DNA from: Pseudomonas orientalis
GTDB taxonomy: Bacteria > Pseudomonadota > Gammaproteobacteria > Pseudomonadales > Pseudomonadaceae
Direction of reading: 5' to 3'
Length of the DNA: 64,000 nt
Assembly (NCBI RefSeq): GCF_001439815.1
Contig: NZ_JYLM01000002.1
Coordinates: 620,001-684,000 of the forward strand
In this document: positions 26,518-36,346 of the stretch, one piece after another
How the letters are laid out: every line of letters begins with the position of its first letter
How positions within the stretch are numbered: position 1 is the stretch's first letter
The notes under the pieces: model-generated
What the model was told of the DNA's origin: nothing
Database searches by the model: none
Seen by the model: the letters and a program-made list of their open reading frames with translations, nothing else
Position numbers and translations under genes: made by a program

Positions 26518-27579
26518 ATGACCCATACAGCTTTGGTTGTGGGCGCCAGCGGCATCGTCGGCAGCGCCATCACTCAGTTACTCATCGACAACAACTGGCA
26601 GGTCGCCGCGCTGTCCAGGCACCCGTCGCAGGCACCAGGCGTCATCCCTCTCGCGGCAGACCTTCAGGACCCTGCTTCGCTGGAACAGGCGTTGGCAAAT
26701 CTGAAACCTACTCACGTGTTCATTACCACTTGGTCACGGCAAGCCACGGAAGCCGAGAATATTCGCGTCAATGCCGCCATGGTTCGCAACGTGCTAACCG
26801 CCATCCGGCCAGCCAAAAGCGTCGAGCACGTAGCGTTGGTGACTGGCCTGAAGCACTACCTCGGCCCATTCGAAGCCTATGGTAAAGGCAGCCTCCCGCA
26901 CACCCCGTTTCGCGAAGACCAGCCTCGCCTGGATATCGAAAACTTCTACTACGCCCAGGAAGACGAACTCTTCGCCGCAGCTGAACAGGACGGCTTCACC
27001 TGGAGCGTTCATCGCCCGCATACCGTCACCGGGGTTGCCGTGGGCAACGCGATGAACATGGCCACTACCCTCGCCGTCTATGCCTCGATTTGCAAACACA
27101 CCAATCGTCCCTTTGTATTTCCCGGTTCAAGGGTGCAGTGGGACAGCCTCACGGATATGACGGATGCCCGGCAGTTGGCCAAACAACAATTGTGGGCGGC
27201 CACCACGCCGGCTGCGGCCAACCAGGCATTCAACGTCACTAACGGCGATGTGTTTCGCTGGAAATGGATGTGGGGCCGCATCGCCGACTACTTCGACGTG
27301 TCCGCTGCCGATTATCCCGCGTCACCCTCCCCCCTTGAGCAGCAGATGGCTGACGACCAGGCCGTATGGACGCAAATAGTCGCGGAACGAGGCCTGAAAG
27401 AATCCGATATCAGCCGCCTGATATCCCCATGGCATACCGATGCAGACCTGGGTCGCCCCATCGAAGTGGTCACGGATATGTCGAAGAGCCGTGCCATGGG
27501 CTTCACCGCATACCAGGCGAGCGATCAAGCGTTTTTCGAGGTGTTCGACCAACTACGCGAGAGACGCTTGATACCTTAG
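26518..27579 (+). CDS. PRISE-like SDR reductase (progesterone 5-beta-reductase/iridoid synthase family)
   Basis: A 353-residue extended short-chain reductase. The nucleotide loop is VVGASGIVGSA, the conserved lysine lies in TGLKHYLG, and the NFYYAQED motif with the catalytic tyrosine marks the PRISE group, which reduces the C=C bond of enones with NADPH. Family members act on steroid or smaller enones. Promoter and dyad upstream link it to the divergent TetR gene, suggesting induction by an enone or other toxic lipophile. Confidence 0.88.
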   Translation: MTHTALVVGASGIVGSAITQLLIDNNWQVAALSRHPSQAPGVIPLAADLQDPASLEQALANLKPTHVFITTWSRQATEAENIRVNAAMVRNVLTAIRPAKSVEHVALVTGLKHYLGPFEAYGKGSLPHTPFREDQPRLDIENFYYAQEDELFAAAEQDGFTWSVHRPHTVTGVAVGNAMNMATTLAVYASICKHTNRPFVFPGSRVQWDSLTDMTDARQLAKQQLWAATTPAAANQAFNVTNGDVFRWKWMWGRIADYFDVSAADYPASPSPLEQQMADDQAVWTQIVAERGLKESDISRLISPWHTDADLGRPIEVVTDMSKSRAMGFTAYQASDQAFFEVFDQLRERRLIP

Positions 27580-27606
27580 GTCGCTCCAGAAAGGCATTTG
27601 CGTTGG

Positions 27607-28545
27607 TCACCGCAGGTTCTTGTCCAGGAACGCCCGTATAACCGCAATGATCTCCTTTCCATGGGTTTCCAGCGCAAAGTGCCCGGTGTCATAAAAACGA
27701 ATATCCGCCTTGGGAATATCGCGCTTCCACGCCTCGGCGCCGGCCGGCAGAAAGAATGGGTCGTTCTTTCCCCAGACCGCGAGCAGCGGTGGCTGGTACT
27801 GGCGGAAGTACGCCTGGAAGGCCGGGTACATCGCTACGTTCGAGGCGTAGTCCAGCAACAGGTCGAGCTGGATGTCGGCATTGCCCGGCCGGGATACCTG
27901 CAGCCCTTCCAGCGTGTAGCCATCGGGTGAAATCGAGCTTTTGTCGGCCACGCCTTCCAGGTACTGCCACTTGATCGAGGCGGGAGTTGGGAAGTCGCGC
28001 AGGGCCTCACGGTTTTGTTGGGTCGGGGCGTGCCAGTAGCGTTTGATGGGGGCCCATCCTTCGCCCAGGCCTTCTTCGTACGCATTGCCGTTTTGGGAAA
28101 TGATCGCGGTCACCCGCTCCGGATGAGCACCGGCCATGCGCCAGCCCACGGGGGCGCCGTAGTCGTGAACCATCAGCGCGTATTTATCGAGTTTGAGCTG
28201 TTCGGTGAATTGGCCGATGGTCTTGGCCAGTTGGCTGAAGGTATAGGCGTATTCGCCGCGCGGTGGAGCTTGGGTGAAGCCAAATGCCGGCAGGTCTGGC
28301 GCGATGACGTGGTAGCGGTCGGCAAGCTCGGGCATGAGTTCGCGGAACATGAAGGATGAACCGGCGAAGCCGTGCAGCAGCAACACGGTCGGCGCGCCGG
28401 GGTCGCCGGCCTCGCGGTAGAACACCTTTACGTCACCGACCTGCTCATAGCGGTAATGCACTGTGTTGTCGGCATGGACAGCGCCGCTCATCAGCAAGGA
28501 GGCGGCGAGCCCGGCGGCGGCCATGGAGGCGTTGGACGTAGTCAT
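27607..28545 (-). CDS. alpha/beta hydrolase with Asp nucleophile, exported
   Basis: A 312-residue hydrolase with an N-terminal signal peptide (cleavage near AVHA-D, residue 25). The oxyanion motif is LLHGFAGS, the nucleophile elbow is VHDYGAP (aspartate rather than serine), an acid is in WGKNDPF and the histidine in DTGHFALE. Asp-nucleophile enzymes of this fold are epoxide hydrolases or haloalkane/haloacetate dehalogenases. Periplasmic location and the divergent CGNR regulator are the context; the substrate is not determinable. Confidence 0.87.
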   Translation of the reverse strand: MTTSNASMAAAGLAASLLMSGAVHADNTVHYRYEQVGDVKVFYREAGDPGAPTVLLLHGFAGSSFMFRELMPELADRYHVIAPDLPAFGFTQAPPRGEYAYTFSQLAKTIGQFTEQLKLDKYALMVHDYGAPVGWRMAGAHPERVTAIISQNGNAYEEGLGEGWAPIKRYWHAPTQQNREALRDFPTPASIKWQYLEGVADKSSISPDGYTLEGLQVSRPGNADIQLDLLLDYASNVAMYPAFQAYFRQYQPPLLAVWGKNDPFFLPAGAEAWKRDIPKADIRFYDTGHFALETHGKEIIAVIRAFLDKNLR

Positions 28546-28600
28546 ATGTGGCTTCCTGTGTAACCGTTAAAGTTGGTGTTTGAAGGTTATTCTCATATTT

Positions 28601-28636
28601 GGTAACCTGTCAAACATATTTTATTGGTTACAGGTT
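28601..28636. promoter_or_regulatory. gtaacc/ggttac repeats in divergent promoter
   Basis: Aacctgt (28604-28610) and acaggtt (28630-28636) form an inverted repeat, and the core gtaacc also occurs at 28560 and as ggttac at 28626. They lie between the hydrolase and CGNR regulator starts and are a likely operator of the latter. Confidence 0.5.
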
Positions 28637-28641
28637 GCCCC

Positions 28642-29223
28642 ATGAATCCGAACAGCACTGCCTCAGGCGCCCTTTTTCTGGCTGACAACCTTGCCCTCGA
28701 CTTCATCAACTCCGAGTACGGGGTGGGTGATCAGCGCCATGACTGCTTCGTCGATGATGACAGCGTAATGAACTGGCTGACCCGAGCGGGGCTGTTGCCC
28801 GAACACGTTGAGCTGCAGGCTCCGAGCGGGCTGCTGGCACTCGCTTGCACGCTTCGCGCGAGTTCAAGGGCGGTGGTGAATGCCGCAATGACAGGCGTTC
28901 CCGTCGATCTTGCGGTGATCAACCAGGTGCTTGAAGCGGGGCGCCCGGTGAGCAGGCTGGAATGGGTGCAGGAGAAGAAGGCATTTCGAGTTGCCACTCA
29001 TCCTCGGGACTGCAGCCCGGAAAGCCTGCTTGGGCCGGTGGCCGAGACGCTGGTGGGCTTGGTCACCAACGATAAGTTTGAATTCGTCCGGCAGTGCGAG
29101 GCACACGACTGCGTGCTGTTGTTCCATGACCTGAGCAAATCACACCGCCGCCGCTGGTGCAGCATGGCGACCTGCGGCAACCGGATGAAGGTGGCGGCGT
29201 TTCGTTCCAGGAATAAACCTTGA
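28642..29223 (+). CDS. CGNR zinc-finger/ABATE-domain regulator
   Basis: A 193-residue protein with an N-terminal ABATE-like domain (LFLADNLALDFINSE) and a C-terminal CGNR zinc finger: CVLLFHDLSKSHRRRW, then CSMATCGNRMKV. The family is thought to sense small molecules and bind DNA through the finger. Divergent from the exported hydrolase gene, across a gap of repeated gtaacc motifs, it probably controls that gene. The ATG at 28642 is used as it gives the family N-terminus. Confidence 0.88.
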   Translation: MNPNSTASGALFLADNLALDFINSEYGVGDQRHDCFVDDDSVMNWLTRAGLLPEHVELQAPSGLLALACTLRASSRAVVNAAMTGVPVDLAVINQVLEAGRPVSRLEWVQEKKAFRVATHPRDCSPESLLGPVAETLVGLVTNDKFEFVRQCEAHDCVLLFHDLSKSHRRRWCSMATCGNRMKVAAFRSRNKP

Positions 29224-29292
29224 TCTTTCCCGGCCGCCCGTATCCGGCGAGAGCGGTGCACGCCCCAAGAACGGACGGTCGCACTCCTTTTC

Positions 29293-29592
29293 TTATTGAT
29301 GAGTGTCCGCTTCCTCAGCCGGATAAAACTCGCCCTCCTTGCCCATTTCTTTCAGCCGCTCGCGCACAATTGCCTCAACGCCGGCGACGCCAGCTTGATC
29401 GTCAGGGCTGACCAACTGCAGACACAGGCGTCGGACATTCTGATCGTGGGTGCCTTCGCTCATCATTTCGTGGGTGAAGACCTGTTCGCCGCGCCACAGG
29501 CACAGTTGGGTGTGCGTCCCGCCGAGCCATATTTCGTTGATTGATCCAAGGTCGGTGGTAGCCAGTTTATCGACGGTGATTGTCTTATCCAT
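29293..29592 (-). CDS. hypothetical protein upstream of phzI
   Basis: A 99-residue protein starting MDKTITVDKLA, with AAGG at proper spacing. No domain is recognised. It is acidic, has no membrane segment or signal, and ends EEADTHQ. It reads away from phzI across a 206-base gap that contains the phz box at 29717, so its promoter region borders quorum-regulated DNA. Whether it responds to the box is unknown. Confidence 0.6.
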   Translation of the reverse strand: MDKTITVDKLATTDLGSINEIWLGGTHTQLCLWRGEQVFTHEMMSEGTHDQNVRRLCLQLVSPDDQAGVAGVEAIVRERLKEMGKEGEFYPAEEADTHQ

Positions 29593-29716
29593 TGCGCTGT
29601 ACCTTAACCATGAGTAGAGAAAGGTAGACTTGCGGGCATAGTGGGTCGTTCCAAGTGTCTGCAGCTCGTCTTGATAGCAGAGCAGGTTTTGCACACCTGG
29701 CCAACGCCCACGCCCC

Positions 29717-29762
29717 CCTACAAGATCTTGTAGTCGCTAAGCCCCCACAAGTCCTCTATAAA
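29717..29762 (+). promoter_or_regulatory. phzI promoter: phz/lux box and -10
   Basis: Cctacaagatcttgtagt (29717-29734) contains the perfect palindrome ctacaaga/tcttgtag. It is followed 22 bases later by tataaa (29757-29762) as -10 and then by phzI. Spacing is almost the same as at the phzA promoter. PhzR bound to acyl-homoserine lactone should activate here, giving positive feedback. Confidence 0.82.
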
Positions 29763-29798
29763 AACCCGCACTTTCCCCGCCCCAAGGAACACCCTGCC

Positions 29799-30389
29799 AT
29801 GCACATGGAAGAGCATACGCTGAGCGCAATGAGCGACGAGCTTAAACTCATGCTGGGCCGCTTTCGGCATGAACAATTCGTCGAGAAACTGGGATGGCGA
29901 TTGCCTATACCGCCGGATCAGGCCGGTTATGAATGGGATCAATACGACACCGAATACTCCCGCTATCTGCTGGCGTTCAACGAACACCGCTCGATAGTGG
30001 GCTGCGCCCGTCTGATACCTACGATATTTCCCAATTTGCTGGAGGGTGTCTTCAGCCATACCTGCGCAGGCACACCGCCCAAGCATTCGGCCATCTGGGA
30101 AATGACACGTTTCACCACCCGCGAGCCGCAATTGGCCATGCCCTTGTTCTGGAAAACGCTCCAGACCGCCAGGCTGGCAGGCGCCGATGCCATCGTCGGC
30201 ATCGTCAACAGTACGATGGAACGCTATTACAAGATCAACGGGGTCAACTACGAACGCCTGGGGCCGGTCATCACGCACCAGGACGAAAAAATCCTCGCCA
30301 TCAAGCTCTCGGCTCACCGTGAACACCACCGTGGTGCCCGCCTGCCTTCAGCCTTTACGTCCGAGGCGTTAATGAAGCAGAGCGCTTGA
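29799..30389 (+). CDS. phzI: acyl-homoserine lactone synthase
   Basis: A 196-residue LuxI-type synthase beginning MHMEEHTL. It has the family residues in FRHEQFVEKLGW, YEWDQYDT and the W-E-M-T-R-F core at 'AIWEMTRFTT'. It makes an acyl-homoserine lactone from SAM and acyl-ACP. Start at 29799 with AAGGAA. It is convergent with phzR, the layout known for fluorescens-group phenazine strains, and preceded by a phz box. In related strains the main signals are hydroxyacyl-HSLs; the acyl chain cannot be read from sequence. Confidence 0.95.
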   Translation: MHMEEHTLSAMSDELKLMLGRFRHEQFVEKLGWRLPIPPDQAGYEWDQYDTEYSRYLLAFNEHRSIVGCARLIPTIFPNLLEGVFSHTCAGTPPKHSAIWEMTRFTTREPQLAMPLFWKTLQTARLAGADAIVGIVNSTMERYYKINGVNYERLGPVITHQDEKILAIKLSAHREHHRGARLPSAFTSEALMKQSA

Positions 30390-30435
30390 TAACGACCGAG
30401 TTGTCCTTGCGGTCGACTCGGCATACCGCAAAACT

Positions 30436-31161
30436 TCAGATATAGCCCAGCGCGACGGCGTAGGACACCGCCTGCACACGGTTGCTGGCGCCGATCTTGC
30501 GCTGGATGTTGCGATGGTGGTAGTTCACGGTGTCGGCGCACACGCCCATGATCACGCCAATTTCCTCCGAGGTCTTGCCGTCCGCGGTCCAGCGCAGCAC
30601 GTCACATTCGCGCTCACTGAACGCCACATCGGTGTTGAATACACGCACATCCGTCTCCAATGCGCAGATTTTCTCCAGGGCCGCCGCCGCAAACGCTTTG
30701 GTCACGGGCTTCAATGCTTCGAATTCCTGAAGGCTGATGGCGTTGTCCTTGCGAGCCAGGCTCAACACGCCGACGCGCCCTTGGCTGTTGAACGAAGGCT
30801 GGGCCAGGCCATGGCACAGATATGAGTCGTTGGCTTCAGACCACAGGTCCGGACAGTCCCGGAACAACTCGTTGCTCCACAAAATGGGCGCCGACGAGAC
30901 CTTGCTGTGTTTCACCGTAGGGTCGATTTTCGCGTAGTTAGCGGCTTGATAGCGCTGTATCCAGCTCTCGGGATAATTGCCGTACATATAGGTCTTGGGC
31001 CGCATGAATGGCGTCACGCTGCACATGCCATAGGCAAAGAAATCAAAACGCAGTTCGCGCAAAGCCCTCAATGCTACAACCGTGAACTCCTCCATGTTCA
31101 TGGTCTGTGCAAAGATACTGTAAAAATAAGCATCCCATCCCAACAGCTGTCCTAATTCCAT
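30436..31161 (-). CDS. phzR: LuxR-family quorum-sensing regulator of phenazine genes
   Basis: A 241-residue LuxR regulator. The N-terminal autoinducer domain carries [18 protein letters not shown] and DPTVKHSK, and the C-terminal GerE-type HTH has [19 protein letters not shown] (split as ERECDVLRW and [10 protein letters not shown]) and [10 protein letters not shown]. The ATG at 31161 gives the family start MELGQ; a GTG nine bases upstream is possible. It binds acyl-HSL from PhzI and activates at phz boxes before phzI and phzA. Its stop lies 47 bases from the end of phzI. Confidence 0.95.
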   Translation of the reverse strand: MELGQLLGWDAYFYSIFAQTMNMEEFTVVALRALRELRFDFFAYGMCSVTPFMRPKTYMYGNYPESWIQRYQAANYAKIDPTVKHSKVSSAPILWSNELFRDCPDLWSEANDSYLCHGLAQPSFNSQGRVGVLSLARKDNAISLQEFEALKPVTKAFAAAALEKICALETDVRVFNTDVAFSERECDVLRWTADGKTSEEIGVIMGVCADTVNYHHRNIQRKIGASNRVQAVSYAVALGYI

Positions 31162-31392
31162 TTTGAACACCTATAACGCTCCAAGGAAGTCGAGAGACTA
31201 AACCAAACTGAACGCCTGTCAACACACAAGACCATCCGCCCTAGACTGCTTCGCACTAGCGAAAGATTTTTTATGTCTAACCCAGGCAACTAGCCTTAAG
31301 CCACTACTTCTCAGGCGATGAAGGAGTCCGCCCTTCATAATAATGCAACACTCCATCCGACCGCTTGCAATGCGCCCCACTCCTGCTGAGCC

Positions 31393-31439
31393 ACTACAAG
31401 ATCTGGTAGTTTCAAGTCCCGGAAATGCGGGTGTATAAA
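31393..31439 (+). promoter_or_regulatory. phzA promoter: phz box and -10
   Basis: Actacaagatctggtagt (31393-31410) is the published phz-box sequence of P. fluorescens 2-79-type clusters. A -10 tataaa is at 31434-31439, 23 bases after the box. About 120 bases of leader follow before phzA. The rest of the 401-base gap from phzR to phzA (31162-31562) holds the phzR promoter region and no gene I can support. Confidence 0.9.
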
Positions 31440-31562
31440 CAACACCGCACAAAACAGCCCCGAAGGCGCAACTGTTAAAGATCGTTCAATTTTGTTGTGC
31501 GCAACTAACTAATTATTTAATTGATTTTCAAGAAACTTAATAAATTAAGGAGAACAGCGCCC

Positions 31563-32054
31563 ATGTCTGCTTCGCTTTCACCTGGCGGCTTTAATGACTC
31601 GCTTGAACTTCGCCGGAAAAACCGGGCCACGGTTGATCAGTACATGCGCACCAACGGCGAAGACCGCCTGCGCAGGCATGAGCTGTTCACCCCGGATGGC
31701 AGTGGCGGTTCCTGGAATACCGAAACCGGTGAACCCCTTGTATTCAAAGGTCACACCAAACTGGCCGCGCTCGGCGTGTGGCTGCACAAGTGCTTTCCAG
31801 ACTGGCAGTGGCACAACGTGCGGGTGTTTGAAACCGATAACCCCAATCACTTCTGGGTGGAAAGTGACGGCCGCGGCATCACTCGAGTGCCTGGTTACCC
31901 TGAAGGTTACTGCGAAAATCATTACATCCACTCGTTTGAACTGGACAACGGCAAGATCACGCAAAACCGTGAATTCATGAACCCTTTTGCACAACTTCGC
32001 GCCTTGGGCATCCCGGTGCCAACGATCAAGCGCGAAGGTATCCCCGCCTCATAA
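31563..32054 (+). CDS. phzA: phenazine biosynthesis protein PhzA
   Basis: A 163-residue ketosteroid-isomerase-fold protein. PhzA/B-type enzymes promote condensation of two PhzF products into the phenazine ring precursor. The ATG at 31563 follows AAGGAG. It is a tandem paralog of PhzB. At the position of PhzB H70 (LAEHAVW) PhzA has leucine (LAALGVW), while the E of REFMN is kept, so PhzA probably has weaker or only supporting catalysis. First gene of the seven-gene operon. Confidence 0.96.
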   Translation: MSASLSPGGFNDSLELRRKNRATVDQYMRTNGEDRLRRHELFTPDGSGGSWNTETGEPLVFKGHTKLAALGVWLHKCFPDWQWHNVRVFETDNPNHFWVESDGRGITRVPGYPEGYCENHYIHSFELDNGKITQNREFMNPFAQLRALGIPVPTIKREGIPAS

Positions 32055-32079
32055 GTCCTTTATCCATTGGAGATTGAAC

Positions 32080-32568
32080 ATGCCTGATAGCACCGTGCAC
32101 CAACCCATCACTGACGATACCGAACTACGTCGCAGGAACCGCGCCACGGTTGAACAATACATGCGTACCAAAGGCCAGGATCGTCTGCGCCGGCATGAAC
32201 TTTTTACCGAGGACGGCTCAGGCGGATTATGGACCACGGACACCGGTGCACCGATTGTAATCAATGGAAAAAGCAAACTGGCCGAACATGCTGTCTGGTC
32301 ACTCAAGTGCTTTCCGGATTGGGAATGGTACAACGTCAAGGTATTTGAAACCGATGACCCCAACCATATCTGGGTCGAGTGTGATGGCCACGGCAAGATT
32401 CTCTTTCCAGGTTACCCGGAAGGTTATTACGAGAACCACTTCCTGCACTCATTCGAACTGCAAGACGGCAAAGTAAAACGCAATCGCGAGTTCATGAATG
32501 TTTTTCAACAATTGCGCGCCCTGGGTATTCCCGTGCCGCACATCCAGCGTGAAGGCATTCCCGCCTGA
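32080..32568 (+). CDS. phzB: phenazine biosynthesis protein PhzB
   Basis: A 162-residue PhzA/B-family enzyme with the active-site histidine (H70 in AEHAVW) and glutamate (REFMN) in place. It assembles the tricyclic phenazine precursor. TGGAGA sits at 32068 ahead of the ATG at 32080; a longer frame from 31987 overlaps phzA and is rejected. Strong likeness to phzA along its whole length shows a tandem duplication, as in other Pseudomonas phz operons. Confidence 0.96.
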   Translation: MPDSTVHQPITDDTELRRRNRATVEQYMRTKGQDRLRRHELFTEDGSGGLWTTDTGAPIVINGKSKLAEHAVWSLKCFPDWEWYNVKVFETDDPNHIWVECDGHGKILFPGYPEGYYENHFLHSFELQDGKVKRNREFMNVFQQLRALGIPVPHIQREGIPA

Positions 32569-32591
32569 TCCTTTGGGAGAGTGATCGCATC

Positions 32592-33794
32592 ATGGAAGAC
32601 TTACTGAAACGGGTTCTTAAGTGTGAAGCGTTGCAGCAGCCTCAATGGAGCGAACCCTCGCAATTGCATGATGCGCAGGCCTACCTCAGGGACAGCGCGT
32701 CACTGGTTCGCGTCGAAGACATCCTGATTCTGCGCGCGACCCTGGCCAGGGTCGCGGCGGGCGAAGCGATGGTCATCCAGTGCGGTGACTGCGCCGAGGA
32801 CATGGATGAAAGCGCCTGCGACCATGTCACCCGCAAAGCTGCGCTGCTGGACATCCTGGCCGGCGCGTTCCGGCTGGTGACCCAGCAACCGGTGGTGCGG
32901 GTGGGTCGGATTGCTGGGCAATTTGCCAAGCCGCGCTCCAACCACAGCGAGCGCATCGGCGATGTGGAGTTGCCGGTGTACCGCGGCGACATGGTCAACG
33001 GTCGCGAGGCCGTCAGCGGCCATCGTCAGCACGATGCGCAACGCCTGGTACGCGGCTATCGCGCCGCCCAGGACATCATGGGGCACCTGGGATGGACGGA
33101 GCCGTCCGGCGAAATGCAGCTCACCGGCTCCCCGGCCTGGACCAGTCACGAGATGCTGGTGCTCGACTACGAACTGCCGCAAGTGCGCCAGGACGAGCAG
33201 GGCCGGATTTTTCTGGGTTCCACCCACTGGCCGTGGATTGGCGAACGCACCCGCCAGTTGACGGGCGCTCACGTCGCGCTGCTCAGCGAAGTGCTCAACC
33301 CGGTGGCCTGCAAGGTCGGCCCGGATATCACTCAGGACCAGTTACTGAGCCTGTGCGAGCGCCTGGACCCCAGGCGCGAACCCGGCCGGCTGACCCTGAT
33401 TGCCCGTATGGGCGCCCACAAGGTTGCCGAGCGCCTGCCACCGCTGGTGGAAGCGGTGCGCCGTGCCGGGCACAAGGTCATCTGGCTCAGCGACCCGATG
33501 CACGGCAACACCATCGTCGCGCCCTGCGGCAACAAGACCCGCATGGTGCAGACCATCACCGAGGAAATCAGCGCCTTCAAACAGGCCGTGATCGCGGCCG
33601 GTGGCGTGGCCGCCGGCCTGCATCTGGAAACCACCCCGGATGATGTCAGCGAGTGCGCCTCCGATGCCGCCGGCCTGAGCCAGGTGGCCAGCCACTATAA
33701 AAGCCTGTGCGACCCGCGCCTGAACCCGGGGCAAGCCATTGCTGCGGTGATGGCCTGGCAGGCCTGCCCTCCTCCCTCTTTTGCATCCCTTTGA
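32592..33794 (+). CDS. phzC: phenazine DAHP synthase (class II)
   Basis: A 400-residue class II (plant-type) 3-deoxy-D-arabino-heptulosonate-7-phosphate synthase, matching PhzC length. Motifs include [11 protein letters not shown] and [20 protein letters not shown] (split as [10 protein letters not shown] and [10 protein letters not shown]), and SDPMHGNT. It shunts erythrose-4-phosphate and PEP into the shikimate pathway for phenazine, free of the feedback that limits the primary enzymes. The start is 23 bases after the phzB stop. Confidence 0.96.
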   Translation: MEDLLKRVLKCEALQQPQWSEPSQLHDAQAYLRDSASLVRVEDILILRATLARVAAGEAMVIQCGDCAEDMDESACDHVTRKAALLDILAGAFRLVTQQPVVRVGRIAGQFAKPRSNHSERIGDVELPVYRGDMVNGREAVSGHRQHDAQRLVRGYRAAQDIMGHLGWTEPSGEMQLTGSPAWTSHEMLVLDYELPQVRQDEQGRIFLGSTHWPWIGERTRQLTGAHVALLSEVLNPVACKVGPDITQDQLLSLCERLDPRREPGRLTLIARMGAHKVAERLPPLVEAVRRAGHKVIWLSDPMHGNTIVAPCGNKTRMVQTITEEISAFKQAVIAAGGVAAGLHLETTPDDVSECASDAAGLSQVASHYKSLCDPRLNPGQAIAAVMAWQACPPPSFASL

Positions 33795-33809
33795 CTGGAG
33801 TTCGTCGCC

Positions 33810-34433
33810 ATGACCGGCATTCCATCGATCGTCCCTTACGCCCTGCCCACCTCCCGCGACCTGCCCGCCAACCTCGCGCAATGGCGCATTGAACCCCAGC
33901 GCGCCGTGCTGTTGGTGCACGACATGCAGCGCTACTTCCTGCGGCCCTTGCCGGAGGCCTTGCGTGAGGAAGTCGTGGGCAATGCCGCCCGCGTTCGCCA
34001 ATGGGCGGCCGACAACGGCGTGCCCGTGGCCTATACCGCCCAGCCGGGCAGCATGAACGAGGAACAACGCGGGCTGCTCAAGGATTTCTGGGGCCCGGGC
34101 ATGAAGGCCAGTCCGGCCGACCGCGAGGTGGTCGACGCACTCACCCCAAGGCCCGGTGACTGGCTGCTGACCAAATGGCGCTACAGCGCGTTCTTCAACT
34201 CCGACTTGCTGCAACGCATGCACGCCAGCGGGCGCGATCAGTTGATCCTGTGCGGGGTGTATGCACACGTCGGTGTATTGATTTCCAGCGTGGATGCGTA
34301 CTCCAACGATATCCAACCCTTTCTCGTTGTCGACGCTATCGCCGACTTCAGCAAGGAGCATCACTGGATGGCCATGGAATACGCCGCCAGCCGTTGCGCC
34401 ATGGTCATCACCGCCGATGAGGTGATGCTATGA
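33810..34433 (+). CDS. phzD: isochorismatase PhzD
   Basis: A 207-residue isochorismatase-fold enzyme that hydrolyses the vinyl ether of 2-amino-2-deoxyisochorismate to give trans-2,3-dihydro-3-hydroxyanthranilate. The catalytic aspartate D38 is in [10 protein letters not shown], the lysine is in LTKWRYSAF, and GVYAHVG replaces the cysteine seen in other isochorismatase-fold hydrolases, as known for PhzD. It overlaps phzE by 4 bases. Confidence 0.96.
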   Translation: MTGIPSIVPYALPTSRDLPANLAQWRIEPQRAVLLVHDMQRYFLRPLPEALREEVVGNAARVRQWAADNGVPVAYTAQPGSMNEEQRGLLKDFWGPGMKASPADREVVDALTPRPGDWLLTKWRYSAFFNSDLLQRMHASGRDQLILCGVYAHVGVLISSVDAYSNDIQPFLVVDAIADFSKEHHWMAMEYAASRCAMVITADEVML

Positions 34434-36343
34434 GTCAAGCCGCTGCCCGCCTCATGGAACGCATCCTGCAACCGACGCCCGAACCGTTTGCCCTGTTGTA
34501 CCGCCCCGAATCCAGCGGCCCCGGGCTGCTGAATGTGCTGATCGGCGAAATGACGGAGCCACAGGTCCTGGCCGATATCGACCTGCCCGCCCCCTCGATC
34601 GGCGCCCCGCGCCTGGATGTACTGACGCTGATTCCCTATCGCCAGATCGCCGAACGCGGCTTCGAGGCGGTGGACGATCAGTCGCCGCTGCTGGCGATGA
34701 CGATTACCGAGCAGCAATCCATTGGCATCGAGCAATTGCTGGGGTTGCTGCCCAACGTGCCGATCCAGTTGAACAATGAACGCTTCGACCTCAGCGACGC
34801 CCGCTATGCCGAGATCGTCAGCCAGGTGATCGCCAACGAAATCGGCTCCGGAGAAGGCGCCAATTTCGTGATCAAGCGCACCTTTATGGCGGAGATCAGC
34901 GAGTACGGTCCGGCCAGTGCGCTGTCGTTCTTTCGGCATCTGCTGGAGCGCGAGAAAGGCGTCTATTGGACCTTCATCATTCACACCGGCAGCCGCACTT
35001 TCGTCGGCGCATCTCCCGAGCGCCACATCAGCGTCAAGGATGGGCTGGCGGTGATGAATCCCATCAGCGGCACTTACCGCTACCCGCCCGCCGGCCCCAG
35101 CCTGACAGAGGTGATGGACTTCCTGGCCGACCGCAAGGAAGCCGATGAGCTGTACATGGTGGTCGACGAAGAGCTGAAAATGATGGCGCGTATTTGCGAA
35201 GACGGCGGGCACGTCCTCGGTCCTTACCTGAAGGAAATGACGCACCTGGCGCACACCGAGTACTTCATCGAAGGCAAGACCCGTCGCGATGTGCGCGACA
35301 TCCTCCACGAAACCCTGTTCGCCCCGACGGTCACCGGCAGCCCGCTGGAAAGCGCCTGCCGCGTGATCCGGCGCTATGAGCCGCAAGGCCGCGCGTACTA
35401 CAGCGGCATGGCCGCGCTGATCGGCAGCGACGGCAAAGGCGGACGCTCTCTGGACTCGGCGATCCTGATTCGCACCGCCGACATCAATGACAGCGGGCAG
35501 GTACGGATCAGCGTCGGTTCGACCATCGTGCGCCACTCCGAACCCATGACCGAAGCCGCCGAAAGCCGGGCCAAGGCGGCGGGCCTGATCGCCGCGCTGA
35601 AAAACCAGACGGCCTCGCGCTTCGGCGACCACCTGCAGGTGCGCGCGGCATTGGCCAGCCGCAATGCCTACGTTTCGGATTTCTGGTTGATGAACAGCCA
35701 GCAACGGCAACAGACCCAGGCCGACTTCAGCGGCCGCCAGGTGCTGATCGTCGACGCCGAAGACACGTTCACCTCGATGATCGCCAAGCAGCTGCGGGCG
35801 CTGGGACTGGTGGTGACGGTGCGCAGCTTCAGTGACGAGTACAGTTTCGACGGTTACGACCTGGTGATCATGGGCCCCGGCCCTGGCAACCCGAGCGATG
35901 TGCAACTGCCGAAAATCGAGCATCTGCACGTGGCCATCCGTTCCCTGCTCAGCCAGCAGCGACCGTTTCTCGCGGTGTGCCTGAGCCATCAGGTGTTGAG
36001 CCTGTGCCTGGGCCTGGAGTTGCAACGCAAGGCCATTCCCAACCAGGGCGTGCAAAAACAGATCGACCTGTTCGGTAACGCCGAACGGGTGGGTTTCTAC
36101 AACACCTTCGCGGCGCGCAGTGCCAGTGACCGCCTGGACATCGACGGCATCGGCAGCGTCGAGATCAGCCGCGACAGCGAGACCGGCGAGGTTCATGCGC
36201 TACGTGGGCCGGCGTTTGCCTCCATGCAGTTTCATGCCGAGTCGCTGCTGACCCAGGAAGGCCCGCGCATCATCGCCGACCTGCTGCGGCACGCCCTCAT
36301 CCACACCATTGTCGACAGCAGCGTTTCGGCCGCCGGGAGATAA
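34430..36343 (+). CDS. phzE: 2-amino-2-deoxyisochorismate synthase PhzE
   Basis: A 637-residue fusion of an anthranilate-synthase-like chorismate-binding domain (about residues 1-400; [20 protein letters not shown]) and a C-terminal glutamine amidotransferase (about 430-630; [10 protein letters not shown], nucleophile in [10 protein letters not shown], and MQFHAESLL). It aminates chorismate to ADIC and keeps pyruvate on the product. Length equals the known Pseudomonas PhzE. It overlaps phzD and is 3 bases from phzF. Confidence 0.97.
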   Translation: MSQAAARLMERILQPTPEPFALLYRPESSGPGLLNVLIGEMTEPQVLADIDLPAPSIGAPRLDVLTLIPYRQIAERGFEAVDDQSPLLAMTITEQQSIGIEQLLGLLPNVPIQLNNERFDLSDARYAEIVSQVIANEIGSGEGANFVIKRTFMAEISEYGPASALSFFRHLLEREKGVYWTFIIHTGSRTFVGASPERHISVKDGLAVMNPISGTYRYPPAGPSLTEVMDFLADRKEADELYMVVDEELKMMARICEDGGHVLGPYLKEMTHLAHTEYFIEGKTRRDVRDILHETLFAPTVTGSPLESACRVIRRYEPQGRAYYSGMAALIGSDGKGGRSLDSAILIRTADINDSGQVRISVGSTIVRHSEPMTEAAESRAKAAGLIAALKNQTASRFGDHLQVRAALASRNAYVSDFWLMNSQQRQQTQADFSGRQVLIVDAEDTFTSMIAKQLRALGLVVTVRSFSDEYSFDGYDLVIMGPGPGNPSDVQLPKIEHLHVAIRSLLSQQRPFLAVCLSHQVLSLCLGLELQRKAIPNQGVQKQIDLFGNAERVGFYNTFAARSASDRLDIDGIGSVEISRDSETGEVHALRGPAFASMQFHAESLLTQEGPRIIADLLRHALIHTIVDSSVSAAGR

Positions 36344-36346
36344 ACC

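Noticed and set aside
31219..31452. 77-residue minus-strand frame in the phzR-phzA gap
   Set aside because: No domain or ribosome-binding site seen, and it overlaps the phz box and -10 of phzA; the gap is best read as promoter and leader.
31987..32079. extended start for phzB
   Set aside because: The extension overlaps phzA in another frame; the ATG at 32080 has a good ribosome-binding site and the known PhzB length.
34361..36196. 611-residue open frame on the minus strand
   Set aside because: Antisense to phzE, with the low-complexity composition of a shadow frame.
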